From Inediibacterium massiliense (GTDB taxonomy: Bacteria; Bacillota; Clostridia; Peptostreptococcales; Thermotaleaceae): DNA of 64,000 bases. The stretch lies in the NCBI RefSeq assembly GCF_001282725.1, contig NZ_LN876586.1, forward strand, positions 33,464 to 97,463, written 5' to 3'. The translations under genes and the position numbers were made by a program. The notes beneath the pieces are model-generated. The model ran no database searches. It saw only the letters and a list, made by a program, of their open reading frames with translations, and had not been told where the DNA came from. Positions within the stretch are counted from its first letter, which is position 1. Every line of letters begins with the position of its first letter. Below, piece by piece: positions 15,702 through 23,982 of this stretch.

Positions 15702-16925
15702 TTATATTAATAGTTTTAATTTTTTTGCCATATATTCTGTAGTGCTTGCTTGCACAACTAAAGTGACTAATATAGTCATAAATACTACAGATGAAATAAT
15801 ATCATTATGAGGAATATGCATACTTGTAATCATTCCAGATAATGCTGCTGGGATAACTCCTGTTTCTCTTACCCATGTAATAAAAAGCTTATCGTTAAGA
15901 GTCCATTTTTCTTTTCTATAAAGACTTGTACAAACCCATACGACAATAGGTCTTGCAATAAACATAAGAATTAAAACAATGACAAGTGATAGTTTCCAAT
16001 ATTTAGATAGAGCGATAAAATCTACATGAGTTCCTAATAATATAAAAATGCTCATTCTCATCAATAATGATAAAGTTTCTCTTACATGAGTTTGAGTTGA
16101 AAAATTTTCTTCAGGAACAAAAAATCCAAAGTTTTTTTTATTTCCACAAACAAGTCCTAATATAAATGTTGCCATGTATCCACTTCCATGAATAGCTTCA
16201 GCTAAAGTAAAAGAAATGACCACACCTAGTATAGAAATAATAGGAGCATATTCTTTGAAAATACCATATTTTTCATCAATAGAAAATGAAAATAATATAC
16301 CCATTATGATTCCTACAGCAGCTCCTCCTAAAATCATAATCAATAGATTTACTATATTTCCCTGTAGAGAAAAGGTTCCTGAGTGGATAATCGTTAAAAT
16401 AGAAAATACCAATATAGCTCCAGCTGCATCATTAAAGGCAGATTCACTGATTACGGCTTGTTTTACGTTATCCTTTATATGTACCTTTTGAAATACAGGT
16501 ACTAATGTGGCAGGATCTGTAGAGGCAATTACTGATCCTAACAGAAGAGCGTAAATAAAATCTATATGAAATACATACATAATAATGGTTCCCATAATTA
16601 AGGCAGATAAAAATACTCCTACAGTAGATAAAAGACCTACAGTAATTTTAATATTGTTAAGAATAGATAGTTTAATTTCTCTTCCTCCATCATATAGTAT
16701 AAATGCGGAACCAAAAGTTAGAATAAGTTGATAAGTAATAGCGTTTCCATGGATATCAATAAGATTTAATCCAGCAGGACCAATAATAATTCCTGCAATT
16801 AAAAATAGAACCACATCAGGAAGTTTTATAAACTTACTAATTTTCCCAGAAACCATTCCAGCAATAATTACTGTAACAAAGGCAATAAACATTTTGTGTG
16901 TAGCTACAATAGCAGCAGTTTCCAT
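15702..16925 (-). CDS. cation:proton antiporter (CPA1/NhaP-like)
   Basis: 407 residues from ATG at 16925, which has GAGGAGG nine bases upstream; the longer frame to 16979 lacks a ribosome-binding site. About 12-13 hydrophobic helices. Key motif SESAFNDAAGAILVF carries the Asn-Asp pair typical of electroneutral CPA1 exchangers, and VIASTDPATLVPVF precedes it. It should exchange Na+ or K+ for H+ across the membrane. No cytoplasmic RCK or TrkA_C domain is attached. Convergent with hutP. Confidence 0.9.
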   Translation of the reverse strand: METAAIVATHKMFIAFVTVIIAGMVSGKISKFIKLPDVVLFLIAGIIIGPAGLNLIDIHGNAITYQLILTFGSAFILYDGGREIKLSILNNIKITVGLLSTVGVFLSALIMGTIIMYVFHIDFIYALLLGSVIASTDPATLVPVFQKVHIKDNVKQAVISESAFNDAAGAILVFSILTIIHSGTFSLQGNIVNLLIMILGGAAVGIIMGILFSFSIDEKYGIFKEYAPIISILGVVISFTLAEAIHGSGYMATFILGLVCGNKKNFGFFVPEENFSTQTHVRETLSLLMRMSIFILLGTHVDFIALSKYWKLSLVIVLILMFIARPIVVWVCTSLYRKEKWTLNDKLFITWVRETGVIPAALSGMITSMHIPHNDIISSVVFMTILVTLVVQASTTEYMAKKLKLLI

Positions 16926-17092
16926 AAAAAATCCTCCTCTCTCTTTTAAAAAACTATAGGTTAAAAAGTGAAAACTCAATCATTATATAACGATCTTTAC
17001 ACATATGCAAGAGGTCTTTTATATTTTGGAAAAAATGAATTTTTTCCGTCAAAAACTTGAAAATGATGAAATACTTCGATTTTTTACATATT

Positions 17093-17338
17093 AAATATGA
17101 TAAATTATATTGGAGTTTGTAGAAAAAGTCATAAAAAACGTCACTAAATTTTCAAATTTGGAAAATATATAGAAACGATCGAAAATAGCATTACAAACTC
17201 ACTATGTTCAAACAGTGTAATGCTAAGCATTTTCTCACTTATTCTATATTTTCACAAATTCTCAATAATTGTTCCTTATTCTTATGACTTTGCTAAAATA
17301 TAGTTTGTTCACAGTCTGAAATATGATAAATTATATTG
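17093..17338. mobile_element. palindromic repeat, copy 3 (complete) with 20-bp direct repeats
   Basis: The 206-bp core (17113-17318) folds as one long imperfect hairpin: outer AAAGTCATAA with TTATGACTTT, middle AATTTGGAAAATATATAGAA with TTCTATATTTTCACAAATT, and a central perfect AGCATTACA/TGTAATGCT stem. A 20-bp sequence, AAATATGATAAATTATATTG, occurs perfectly on both sides (17093-17112, 17319-17338). The right-hand copy supplies the TTG of the next promoter's -35 box, so insertion left the promoter intact. Confidence 0.9.
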
Positions 17339-17364
17339 ACATAATTATAGTATTAACATATAAT
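17336..17364 (+). promoter_or_regulatory. consensus sigma-A promoter of the trpXYZ-like operon
   Basis: Perfect TTGACA, 17-bp spacer, perfect TATAAT. Transcription would start near 17371, just before the TAG-rich leader. Confidence 0.85.
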
Positions 17365-17370
17365 AATATA

Positions 17371-17525
17371 AAAATTAGTAGGCAGTTGGTAGGTAGTTTT
17401 GTAGGATGGTAGGAATGTAGTTTATAAAAAAAGGTAGCTAAGGTAGAATGGTAGGGAGAATAGAAGTCCTTTTTAAGGATTTATTTGTGTATGCAAAACT
17501 CTCTTACTGGGAGTTTTTTTTATTA
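17371..17525 (+). promoter_or_regulatory. TAG-triplet-rich leader with terminator (possible TRAP-type attenuator)
   Basis: Between 17376 and 17463 there are eleven TAG triplets plus a CAG and a GAG, many on an 8-9-nt period (17394, 17402, 17410, 17418; 17435, 17444, 17452, 17461). An intrinsic terminator follows (AAAACTCTC / GGGAGTTTT, then Ts; 17495-17521). In Bacillus, TRAP binds eleven G/TAG triplets in trp leaders, usually 2-3 nt apart; spacing here is looser. A 36-codon frame (17448-17555) with a Trp codon in the terminator loop and another before its stop is an alternative, peptide-based mechanism. The presence of triplets, promoter and terminator is seen; the mechanism is inferred. Confidence 0.5.
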
Positions 17526-17548
17526 CAAAAAATTAGGAGGATGGTAGA

Positions 17549-18538
17549 ATGGTAGGAAAAAATTTATTGAAAAAAGTAGCAGTGTTTTTGGTAGGTTTGG
17601 TATTTTTGGTAGGATGCAGTGAACAAACTACATCAGATAATCAAGAGAAAATGATTCAAGTGGGCATTAGCCAAATTATTGAACATCCAGCACTAGATGC
17701 AGCGAGAAAAGGGTTTGAAGATGCTTTAGAAGAAGAGTTTTCAGGAAAAATAAATATTGATTTTCAAAATGCCCAAGGGGATATTCCTACAGCACAAGCT
17801 ATTGCACAAAATTTTGTATCCCAAAAAAAAGATATGATTTTTGCTATTGCAACACCAGCAGTACAAGCAGCTTTTAATGCTACAAAGGAAATTCCAATTG
17901 TAATGGCTGCAGTTACAGATCCTGTGGAGGCAGAACTTGTAAAATCTTTAGAAAAACCAGGAACAAATGTTACAGGAACAATTGATATGGCACCTATGAA
18001 CAAGCAATTTCAATTATTAAAAACAATTGTACCTAATGCAAAAAAGGTAGGTATTTTATACAATACAAGTGAAATTAATTCAGAAATTCAAATGAAAATG
18101 GCCAAAAATGAAGCAAAAAAATTAGGGCTAGAAGTGATTGCATCAGGAGTTACAAATGTAAATGAAGTATCCCAAGCTTTAAGTATTCTTTCAAAGGACA
18201 TTGATGTTTTATATACTCCAACAGATAATTTGGTAGCATCTTCTATGACTTTAATTACAGAAGAATGCACAAAGAAAGGAATTCCTGTAATTGGAGCAGA
18301 AGAAGCTCATGTAAAAGGTGGAGCTTTAGCAACAGAAGGAATCGATTACTATAAATCAGGATTTGAAGCAGGGAAAATAGCCAGTGAAATATTAAAGGGA
18401 AAAGATCCAAAGGAAATTCCTATTGGACTACCAAAGGATACTCAATTGGTGATCAATATGGATACAGCTAAAAAGTTAAATATTCAAATACCAAAAGAGT
18501 TAGAAAGTAAAGCTGAAATGATAGGAAGTGGTGAGTAA
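17549..18538 (+). CDS. ABC transporter substrate-binding lipoprotein, TrpX-like
   Basis: 329 residues of the ABC_sub_bind family. Lipoprotein signal with lipobox LVGC (cysteine near residue 23). Diagnostic blocks: HPALDAARKGFEDAL, TAQAIAQNFVSQKKDMIFAIATPA, IPIVMAAVTDPV, VLYTPTDNLVASS. This family pairs with the permease and ATPase that follow; in other Firmicutes the set (trpXYZ) is controlled by tryptophan-sensing leaders, so tryptophan is the likeliest substrate. ATG at 17549 is eight bases after AGGAGG; an ATG at 17541 is too close and stops after four residues. Confidence 0.85.
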   Translation: MVGKNLLKKVAVFLVGLVFLVGCSEQTTSDNQEKMIQVGISQIIEHPALDAARKGFEDALEEEFSGKINIDFQNAQGDIPTAQAIAQNFVSQKKDMIFAIATPAVQAAFNATKEIPIVMAAVTDPVEAELVKSLEKPGTNVTGTIDMAPMNKQFQLLKTIVPNAKKVGILYNTSEINSEIQMKMAKNEAKKLGLEVIASGVTNVNEVSQALSILSKDIDVLYTPTDNLVASSMTLITEECTKKGIPVIGAEEAHVKGGALATEGIDYYKSGFEAGKIASEILKGKDPKEIPIGLPKDTQLVINMDTAKKLNIQIPKELESKAEMIGSGE

Positions 18539-18539
18539 T

Positions 18540-19433
18540 ATGGAGTTTTGGGTTAATATATTAGAGCAGGGATTGTTGTTTGGAATTATGGTTTTAGGCG
18601 TATATATTACTTATAAAATATTAGATTTTCCGGATCTTTCAGTAGATGGAACTTTTCCTCTCGGAGCAGCAGTAACGGCTGCTGCTCTTACAAAGGGAAT
18701 AGACCCTATTTTTTCTATGATTTTATCAGTAATAGCTGGAATGATTGGAGGATTCGTTACAGGATACCTTCATGTAAAGCTTAAAATTACTAACTTATTA
18801 TCAGGAATATTAGTCATGATTGGACTATATTCTATTAACTTAAGAATTATGGGAAAAGCCAATGTTCCTCTTTTTAATCAAAAAACTATTTTTAGTATAG
18901 GAATCAAACCGATTTGGATTATTTTATTGTTTGCATTATGTATTAAACTGTTATTAGATATTTTTTTAAAGACAAAGTTTGGATTTTTATTAAAAGCTAC
19001 AGGAGATAATCCTCAATTGGTTACTTCTTTAGGAATAGATATAGGATTTACAAAAATAGTAGGACTCATGTTTTCAAATGGACTCGTAGCTTTATCAGGA
19101 TCACTAGCAGCTCAATATCAAAATTTTTCAGATATAGGAATGGGTACAGGAATTGTTGTTATGGGGCTTGCATCTATTATATTTGGAGAAGCTGTTTTAA
19201 GCAAAATTTCATTTATTCTTCCTACAACTATGGCGTTAGTAGGATCTATTCTTTATAAAATGAGTATGGCTTTTGCACTAAGATTAAATTTTCCACCTAC
19301 AGATTTAAAACTCATTACAGCTGTAATTGTAGCATTAGCATTAGCATTAAATGAGAAGAAAATTGGAGCTTCTATTAAAAAAATATTTATAGTAGGAGGG
19401 GATTGTCCTGTTACGAATACGAAATCTATCTAA
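18540..19433 (+). CDS. ABC transporter permease, TrpY-like
   Basis: About 297 residues, eight to nine hydrophobic segments. LGVYITYKILDFPDLSVDGT near the N-terminus and the branched-chain-permease-like block FSNGLVALSGSLAAQYQNFS are typical of the permease partner of ABC_sub_bind proteins. ATG at 18540 comes two bases after the trpX-like stop; a GTG at 18528 inside the previous gene is possible. It forms the membrane channel of the importer. Confidence 0.85.
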   Translation: MEFWVNILEQGLLFGIMVLGVYITYKILDFPDLSVDGTFPLGAAVTAAALTKGIDPIFSMILSVIAGMIGGFVTGYLHVKLKITNLLSGILVMIGLYSINLRIMGKANVPLFNQKTIFSIGIKPIWIILLFALCIKLLLDIFLKTKFGFLLKATGDNPQLVTSLGIDIGFTKIVGLMFSNGLVALSGSLAAQYQNFSDIGMGTGIVVMGLASIIFGEAVLSKISFILPTTMALVGSILYKMSMAFALRLNFPPTDLKLITAVIVALALALNEKKIGASIKKIFIVGGDCPVTNTKSI

Positions 19434-20202
19434 AACTTTTCATAAAGATACGGTAAATGAAAAAAAGGTATTTGAAAACTTTTCAATACATGTAGAAAAA
19501 GGAGATTTTATTACGATTATAGGAAGTAATGGAGCAGGAAAGTCTACTCTTTTGAATTTGATATCAGGATCTATTCCTATGGACATGGGAAGTCTTCTTT
19601 TAAGAGATGAGGATATTTCTAAGAAGCCAGAATATAAAAGAACGAAAGTAATTGGAAGGGTTTTTCAGGATCCTACCATGGGTACATCTCCATCTATGAC
19701 TATACTTGAAAATCTTTCTATGGCAGCTCATAAGGGGAAGAAGTTTAATTTAACTATGGGTATTTCCAAAAAAGATATTTCTCAATTTGTAGATTTAGTA
19801 TCTCAACTTTCTTTAGGTCTTGAGAATCAAATTCATACGAAAGTAGGTTTATTATCCGGAGGACAAAGGCAAGCGTTGGCTCTTTTAATGTCTACCATTT
19901 CAAATCCTCATGTTCTTTTATTAGATGAGCATACAGCAGCACTTGATCCAAAGACTTCTGAAAGAATTATAGAGCTTACTCAAAAAATTGTGGAAGATAG
20001 AAAAATTACAACTTTAATGGTGACCCATAATCTTCATCAAGCTATCTCTATAGGAAATAGACTCATTATGATGCACAAAGGAAATATTATATTAGACATG
20101 AAGGGACAACAAAAAAAGGAATTGACCATAGAAAAGCTTTTAAATTGTTTTGAACAAATTCAAAAAGATGATGTATTTAGCGATCGCTTGTTATTTTCAT
20201 AA
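19408..20202 (+). CDS. ABC transporter ATP-binding protein, TrpZ-like (CTG start)
   Basis: 264 residues if translation starts at CTG 19408, seven positions after GGAGGGG and overlapping the permease gene by 26 bp. The N-terminus then reads MLRIRNLSKTF, as expected for the family. The first in-frame ATG, at 19552, would remove the Walker A motif (GSNGAGKST, residues 39-47), so it cannot be the start. Signature LSGGQRQALAL and Walker B VLLLDEHTAALDP are present, with the switch histidine in VTHN. It powers the importer. No ATG, GTG or TTG exists in frame between the ribosome-binding site and Walker A that would give a complete protein. Confidence 0.85.
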   Translation: MLRIRNLSKTFHKDTVNEKKVFENFSIHVEKGDFITIIGSNGAGKSTLLNLISGSIPMDMGSLLLRDEDISKKPEYKRTKVIGRVFQDPTMGTSPSMTILENLSMAAHKGKKFNLTMGISKKDISQFVDLVSQLSLGLENQIHTKVGLLSGGQRQALALLMSTISNPHVLLLDEHTAALDPKTSERIIELTQKIVEDRKITTLMVTHNLHQAISIGNRLIMMHKGNIILDMKGQQKKELTIEKLLNCFEQIQKDDVFSDRLLFS

Positions 20203-20233
20203 AATAAAAAAATCAACCATATTGGTTGATTTT
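20203..20233. terminator. bidirectional terminator between trpZ-like and S1-domain genes
   Basis: AAAAAATCAACC / GGTTGATTTTTT with an ATATT loop, between convergent genes. Confidence 0.9.
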
Positions 20234-20234
20234 T

Positions 20235-20621
20235 TTATTTATTGGATTTTTCCATCCAAGCTTTTAATTGATCTGCAAGAGGATTAAAAGCTTCTTTGTT
20301 TTCAGGATCTTGATAGTTCATATTGTTTTTCTTTTGTTTTGGGCGACGAGGACGATTTTCTTGAGTAGTTTCTGGAGCAGGTTGTGTTTCACGAATAGAA
20401 AGTGAAATTTTTCCGGACGTTTCGTCTACAGAAAGTACTTTTACTTGTACTTCATCTCCAACAGAAAGAAAATCATTGATATCCTTCACAAATGCATGAG
20501 CTACTTGTGAAATATGAACTAATCCTTCTTTTCCTTCTTCAAGTGCTACAAAAGCACCAAAAGGTTTAATGGCAGTAACTTTGCCAGTAAGAATGTTTCC
20601 TGTTTGAATAGTATTTGACAT
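20235..20621 (-). CDS. S1 RNA-binding domain protein (YugI / GSP13-like)
   Basis: About 128 residues. One S1 domain at residues 6-78 (GNILTGKVTAIKPFGAFVAL, EGLVHISQ, GDEVQVKVLSVDETSGKISLSIRE), then a basic, proline-rich linker (RPRRPKQKKN) and an acidic tail. This layout matches general stress protein 13 and related S1 proteins that associate with ribosomes. ATG at 20621 is chosen because AGGAG is eight bases upstream; a GTG two codons earlier is too close. Probably a single gene. Confidence 0.85.
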   Translation of the reverse strand: MSNTIQTGNILTGKVTAIKPFGAFVALEEGKEGLVHISQVAHAFVKDINDFLSVGDEVQVKVLSVDETSGKISLSIRETQPAPETTQENRPRRPKQKKNNMNYQDPENKEAFNPLADQLKAWMEKSNK

Positions 20622-20818
20622 AAGCACAACTCCTAATTGTTTTTTTCCTATTTAGTATACCACAATGACATAAAAAAACAAGGAAATGAGAATGATTTAA
20701 AAGTATCTTATTTTGTATTATCTACAAGGAAACGAGATTAATCCTAAAAGAAAGTGGTATAATTTAGGGAAATAGATATATTTGTAGAGGAATGAGTGTA
20801 TAAGCATGAGAATTGTTT

Positions 20819-20847
20819 TTGACGAATAAATAGAGCAATCTTATAAT
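20819..20847 (+). promoter_or_regulatory. sigma-A promoter of the c-di-AMP riboswitch/ktrB unit
   Basis: TTGACG, 17-bp spacer, perfect TATAAT. Confidence 0.8.
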
Positions 20848-20869
20848 TAATAGTTAGTTAATATAAAAT

Positions 20870-20992
20870 ACGCTGAGTTCTAAAAAGAAGCGGGGGACCC
20901 TTTATTAGGGGCGAATTCCAAAAGGATAGGATAACTCTTTCAATCCGAGCCCGACAGCTAACCTCGTAAGTGTTGAAAGAGGAGATGACAGG
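20870..20992 (+). ncRNA. cyclic di-AMP riboswitch (ydaO/yuaA type)
   Basis: Conserved blocks are in order: CGCTGAGTTCT, AGCGGGGGACCC, GGGGCGAATTCC, AGGATAGGATAAC, CCGAGCCCGACAGCTAACCTC and GTAAG. It lies between a good promoter and a terminator in front of a potassium transporter gene, a classic c-di-AMP target. High c-di-AMP is expected to favour termination and lower K+ uptake. Confidence 0.93.
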
Positions 20993-21025
20993 ATAAAAAA
21001 TCATGGTTTCTCCATGATTTTTTTT
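20993..21025 (+). terminator. riboswitch-controlled terminator
   Basis: AAAAAATCATGG / CCATGATTTTTTTT with a five-base loop, right after the aptamer and 33 bp before the ktrB-like start. Confidence 0.9.
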
Positions 21026-21057
21026 ATTTTCAAAATTTGATAGTTGGTGGTGTAGTA

Positions 21058-22413
21058 ATGAATACTAGAAAGAAGATGGACTTATTTCAATTAGATCCGA
21101 GCCAAATTTTAGTTTTGGGATTTTCGATTGTTATTATTATAGGATCTATACTTTTAAACCTTCCGATCGCTTCTAAAAGTGGTGAAAGTGTGGGCTTTAT
21201 TAATGCATTTTTTACAGCAACATCATCAGTATGTGTTACAGGTCTTATTGTAGTAGATACAGGAACACACTGGACTGTTTTTGGTCAAACCATTATTATA
21301 CTCTTGATTCAAGTGGGTGGATTAGGATTTATGACAATGGGGACGTTTATTGCATTTGTAGTGGGAAAAAAAATCACATTAAAAGAGCGTCTTGTCATGC
21401 AGGAAGCTTTAAATCAGTTTTCGATCTCTGGTATTGTTAGATTTACAAAATATATTCTTATTACTACCTTTGTAATTGAAAGTATAGGAGCTATTTTATT
21501 ATCTATTAAATTTGTTCCTAGGTTTGGATGGACCAAAGGAATTGGATATGGAATTTTCCATGCAATTTCTGCATTTTGCAATGCAGGATTTGATTTGATA
21601 GGAAATTTTTCAAGTCTTACAGGATATGTAGATGATGTTTTAGTGAATTTTACAATCTGTGGTTTGATTATATGTGGAGGACTTGGATATACAGTAATTC
21701 TTGAAATGATTACAAAAAAAAGAGTGAGCAAATTTTCTCTTCATTCAAAAATGGTGCTAATGATTACAACTGTATTAATTGTAGCAGGATTTGTAGCTAT
21801 TTTTGTATTAGAATATAATAATCCAGATACTTTACAAAAACTTAGTTTGAAAGGAAAAATTCTTGCATCTGTGTTTCAGTCTGTTTCACCAAGGACAGCT
21901 GGATTTAATACAGTACCTATAGATAAAATGACTATGGCATCTATATTTTTTACAATTCTTTTAATGTTTATAGGAGGATCTCCAGCAGGTACAGCAGGAG
22001 GAATTAAAACTACAACAGCAGGAGTACTCATTCTTACTATTATTTCTGTGATTAAAGGAAAAGAGGATACACAAATTTTTGATAGACGTATTGCAAAAGA
22101 TTTGATTAATAGAGCCTTAGCTGTAGTAGGAATTGCTATGATGATTGTAGTTGTGATTACAATACTTCTTTCTATAACGGAGAAGGGTTTTCAATTTATT
22201 GAGATATTATTTGAAGTGGTTTCAGCGTTTGGTACAGTAGGACTTTCTGTAGGAATTACTTCTAAGCTTACTTCTATAGGAAAAATACTTATTGCTTTTA
22301 CTATGTTTGCAGGAAGAGTAGGACCTCTTACCATTGCCGTAGCTTTAGCTAAAAAACAAAAGAAGGAAAAAGCCTGTATCAGATACCCAGAGGATAAAGT
22401 GATTGTAGGATAA
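21058..22413 (+). CDS. KtrB/TrkH-family potassium uptake channel subunit
   Basis: 451 residues. Four P-loop/filter repeats are visible: SSVCVTGLIVV, FCNAGFDLIG, SPRTAGFNTV and FGTVGLSVGI, each with the filter glycine. About eight transmembrane segments around them. It imports K+ (with Na+ or H+ coupling depending on subtype) and normally needs the cytoplasmic nucleotide-binding partner KtrA, which is not adjacent. ATG at 21058 is used; the frame extends upstream, but GGTGGTG fits this start best. Control by the c-di-AMP riboswitch links it to osmotic homeostasis. Confidence 0.92.
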   Translation: MNTRKKMDLFQLDPSQILVLGFSIVIIIGSILLNLPIASKSGESVGFINAFFTATSSVCVTGLIVVDTGTHWTVFGQTIIILLIQVGGLGFMTMGTFIAFVVGKKITLKERLVMQEALNQFSISGIVRFTKYILITTFVIESIGAILLSIKFVPRFGWTKGIGYGIFHAISAFCNAGFDLIGNFSSLTGYVDDVLVNFTICGLIICGGLGYTVILEMITKKRVSKFSLHSKMVLMITTVLIVAGFVAIFVLEYNNPDTLQKLSLKGKILASVFQSVSPRTAGFNTVPIDKMTMASIFFTILLMFIGGSPAGTAGGIKTTTAGVLILTIISVIKGKEDTQIFDRRIAKDLINRALAVVGIAMMIVVVITILLSITEKGFQFIEILFEVVSAFGTVGLSVGITSKLTSIGKILIAFTMFAGRVGPLTIAVALAKKQKKEKACIRYPEDKVIVG

Positions 22414-22627
22414 TTATTTAGATCAATAAGGGGAAAACAATATATAGTAGATATATTACATCTATCCACAAATTATTGTGGATAGATGTGGATAACTTAC
22501 AAAAAAAGAAATTTCACACACATGGTTCCAAATTGTCACAAAAATATTAAAATTGTTTTTGGTCTATAGAAGATGAAAGAAAAGGGGAAAATAAATAAAA
22601 GATATGAAATAAGGAATAAAATACATA
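22414..22627. other. intergenic region between ktrB-like and the pyr leader
   Basis: It contains a perfect 13-bp inverted repeat with a four-base loop (22461-22488) made of DnaA-box-like sequence, but no T-tract typical of a terminator. The rest is AT-rich without coding potential. Confidence 0.5.
22462..22495. promoter_or_regulatory. cluster of three DnaA-box-like 9-mers
   Basis: CTATCCACA (22462-22470), TGTGGATAG (22477-22485) and TGTGGATAA (22487-22495, perfect consensus in reverse). The first two form the arms of a hairpin. No dnaA/dnaN context, so it is not oriC; it may be a DnaA-binding regulatory or titration site, or simply a terminator-like hairpin. Confidence 0.4.
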
Positions 22628-22657
22628 TTGACATAAAATAATAATATATGATAGTAT
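22628..22657 (+). promoter_or_regulatory. sigma-A promoter of carAB
   Basis: Perfect TTGACA, 18-bp spacer, TAGTAT. Confidence 0.7.
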
Positions 22658-22670
22658 AAAATGAAAATAA

Positions 22671-22792
22671 ATAACGAGCCTTTAAATCGGTCCAGAGAGA
22701 CTGAAAAGGATATGAAAAGAAAAGATGCACATAAAGTGTGATCTATTCTTAGTGCAATCAAAACCTTTTGTCTCTTGGCAAAAGGTTTTTTT
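22671..22792 (+). promoter_or_regulatory. PyrR-dependent attenuator
   Basis: The PyrR-binding hairpin has its conserved loop TCCAGAGAGACT (22691-22702) inside a stem of AGCCTTTAAATCGG and CTGAAAAGG-like arms. A terminator follows (AAAACCTTTTG...CAAAAGGTTTTTTT, 22760-22792). UMP-bound PyrR would hold the first hairpin and favour termination, giving pyrimidine repression of carAB. pyrR is not in the window. Confidence 0.85.
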
Positions 22793-22902
22793 AATATATT
22801 AAATGAATATTTATGAAGCTATTATAAAATAAAAATTAAATTTTTTTAAGAATATGTGAATAAATATACAAATATACGAATAAATAAAACGGAGGGATAG
22901 GT

Positions 22903-23982
22903 ATGACGGGCATATTGTATTTAGAAGATGGTACCATATACAAAGGAAAAGGGTTCGGAAAAAAAGGGATTTCAGTAGGAGAATTGGTATTTAATACTTC
23001 TATTACAGGATATCAAGAAATACTTACAGATCCGTCCTATGCAGGACAAATTATCACCATGACATATCCTTTAATAGGAAATTACGGCATGAATCAAGTA
23101 GGAAATCAATCCTCTCAGATTTATGCAAAAGGTTTTGTAACAAAGTCTATAGATCAAACTCCATCTCATTATATGAATGAAGAAAATTTAGAACAAATGT
23201 TAGAAAGAATGGGTGTTGTGGGAATTTCAGATGTAGATACAAGAAGTATTACAAAGAAAATTAGAAAAACAGGACCTTTAAAATGTGTCATATCTAATGA
23301 AGAAACATCTATAGAGACGTTAAAAGAACATCTTCATAAAGTAGATCTTCAAGAAGACTGGATGAAATATGTAGGAACGAAAAAGATACTTCATATACCA
23401 GGAAAAGGACCGAAAGTAGCAGTAATAGATTTTGGAATAAAAAAGAATATTTTAGAAAATCTTAAAGGTAGAGGCTGTGATATTACCGTATTTCCTTATG
23501 AAAGCTCGTATGAAGAAATTATGAATATGAGTCCTGATGGAGTATTTTTAAGCAACGGACCAGGAAATCCAGAAGCTGCAACAGAAGCAATTGATACGGT
23601 GAAAAAAATCATTCAAAAGATTCCTACCTTTGGGATTTGTATGGGACATCAAATCATGGCCTTAGCAGTAGGAGGGCATACTTATAAAATGAAGTACGGT
23701 CATAGAGGAGGAAATCATGGAGTGTATGATATACAACAAGATAGAGCTTATATTACCTCTCAAAATCATGGATATGCAGTAGATAAAAAAAGTGTAGAAG
23801 ATAAAGGAATGATTATTACTCATATGAATCTTAATGATGATACAGTAGAAGGTATGATGCATAAGGAACTTCCGATTTTTTCTGTACAATTCCATCCAGA
23901 AGGAGCACCAGGACCTACAGATGCAACTTACCTATTTGATAAATTCGTAAGTATATTAAAGGGGGAGACAATATGCCAGTAA
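22903..23982 (+). CDS. carA: carbamoyl-phosphate synthase small subunit
   Basis: 359 residues. The N-terminal small-subunit domain (LEDGTIYKGKGFGKKG, FNTSITGYQEILTDPSYAGQ) is followed by a class I glutamine amidotransferase domain with the nucleophile cysteine near residue 246 (FGICMGHQ) and the catalytic histidine/glutamate in QFHPEG (about 331-333). It hydrolyses glutamine and channels ammonia to CarB, the first step of pyrimidine and arginine synthesis. The gene overlaps carB by 10 bp. PyrR control indicates the pyrimidine-regulated isozyme. Confidence 0.97.
   Translation: MTGILYLEDGTIYKGKGFGKKGISVGELVFNTSITGYQEILTDPSYAGQIITMTYPLIGNYGMNQVGNQSSQIYAKGFVTKSIDQTPSHYMNEENLEQMLERMGVVGISDVDTRSITKKIRKTGPLKCVISNEETSIETLKEHLHKVDLQEDWMKYVGTKKILHIPGKGPKVAVIDFGIKKNILENLKGRGCDITVFPYESSYEEIMNMSPDGVFLSNGPGNPEAATEAIDTVKKIIQKIPTFGICMGHQIMALAVGGHTYKMKYGHRGGNHGVYDIQQDRAYITSQNHGYAVDKKSVEDKGMIITHMNLNDDTVEGMMHKELPIFSVQFHPEGAPGPTDATYLFDKFVSILKGETICQ

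Noticed and set aside
22462..22495. Replication origin
   Set aside because: Only three DnaA-like boxes, no AT-rich unwinding element arranged with them, and no dnaA, dnaN or other replication genes.
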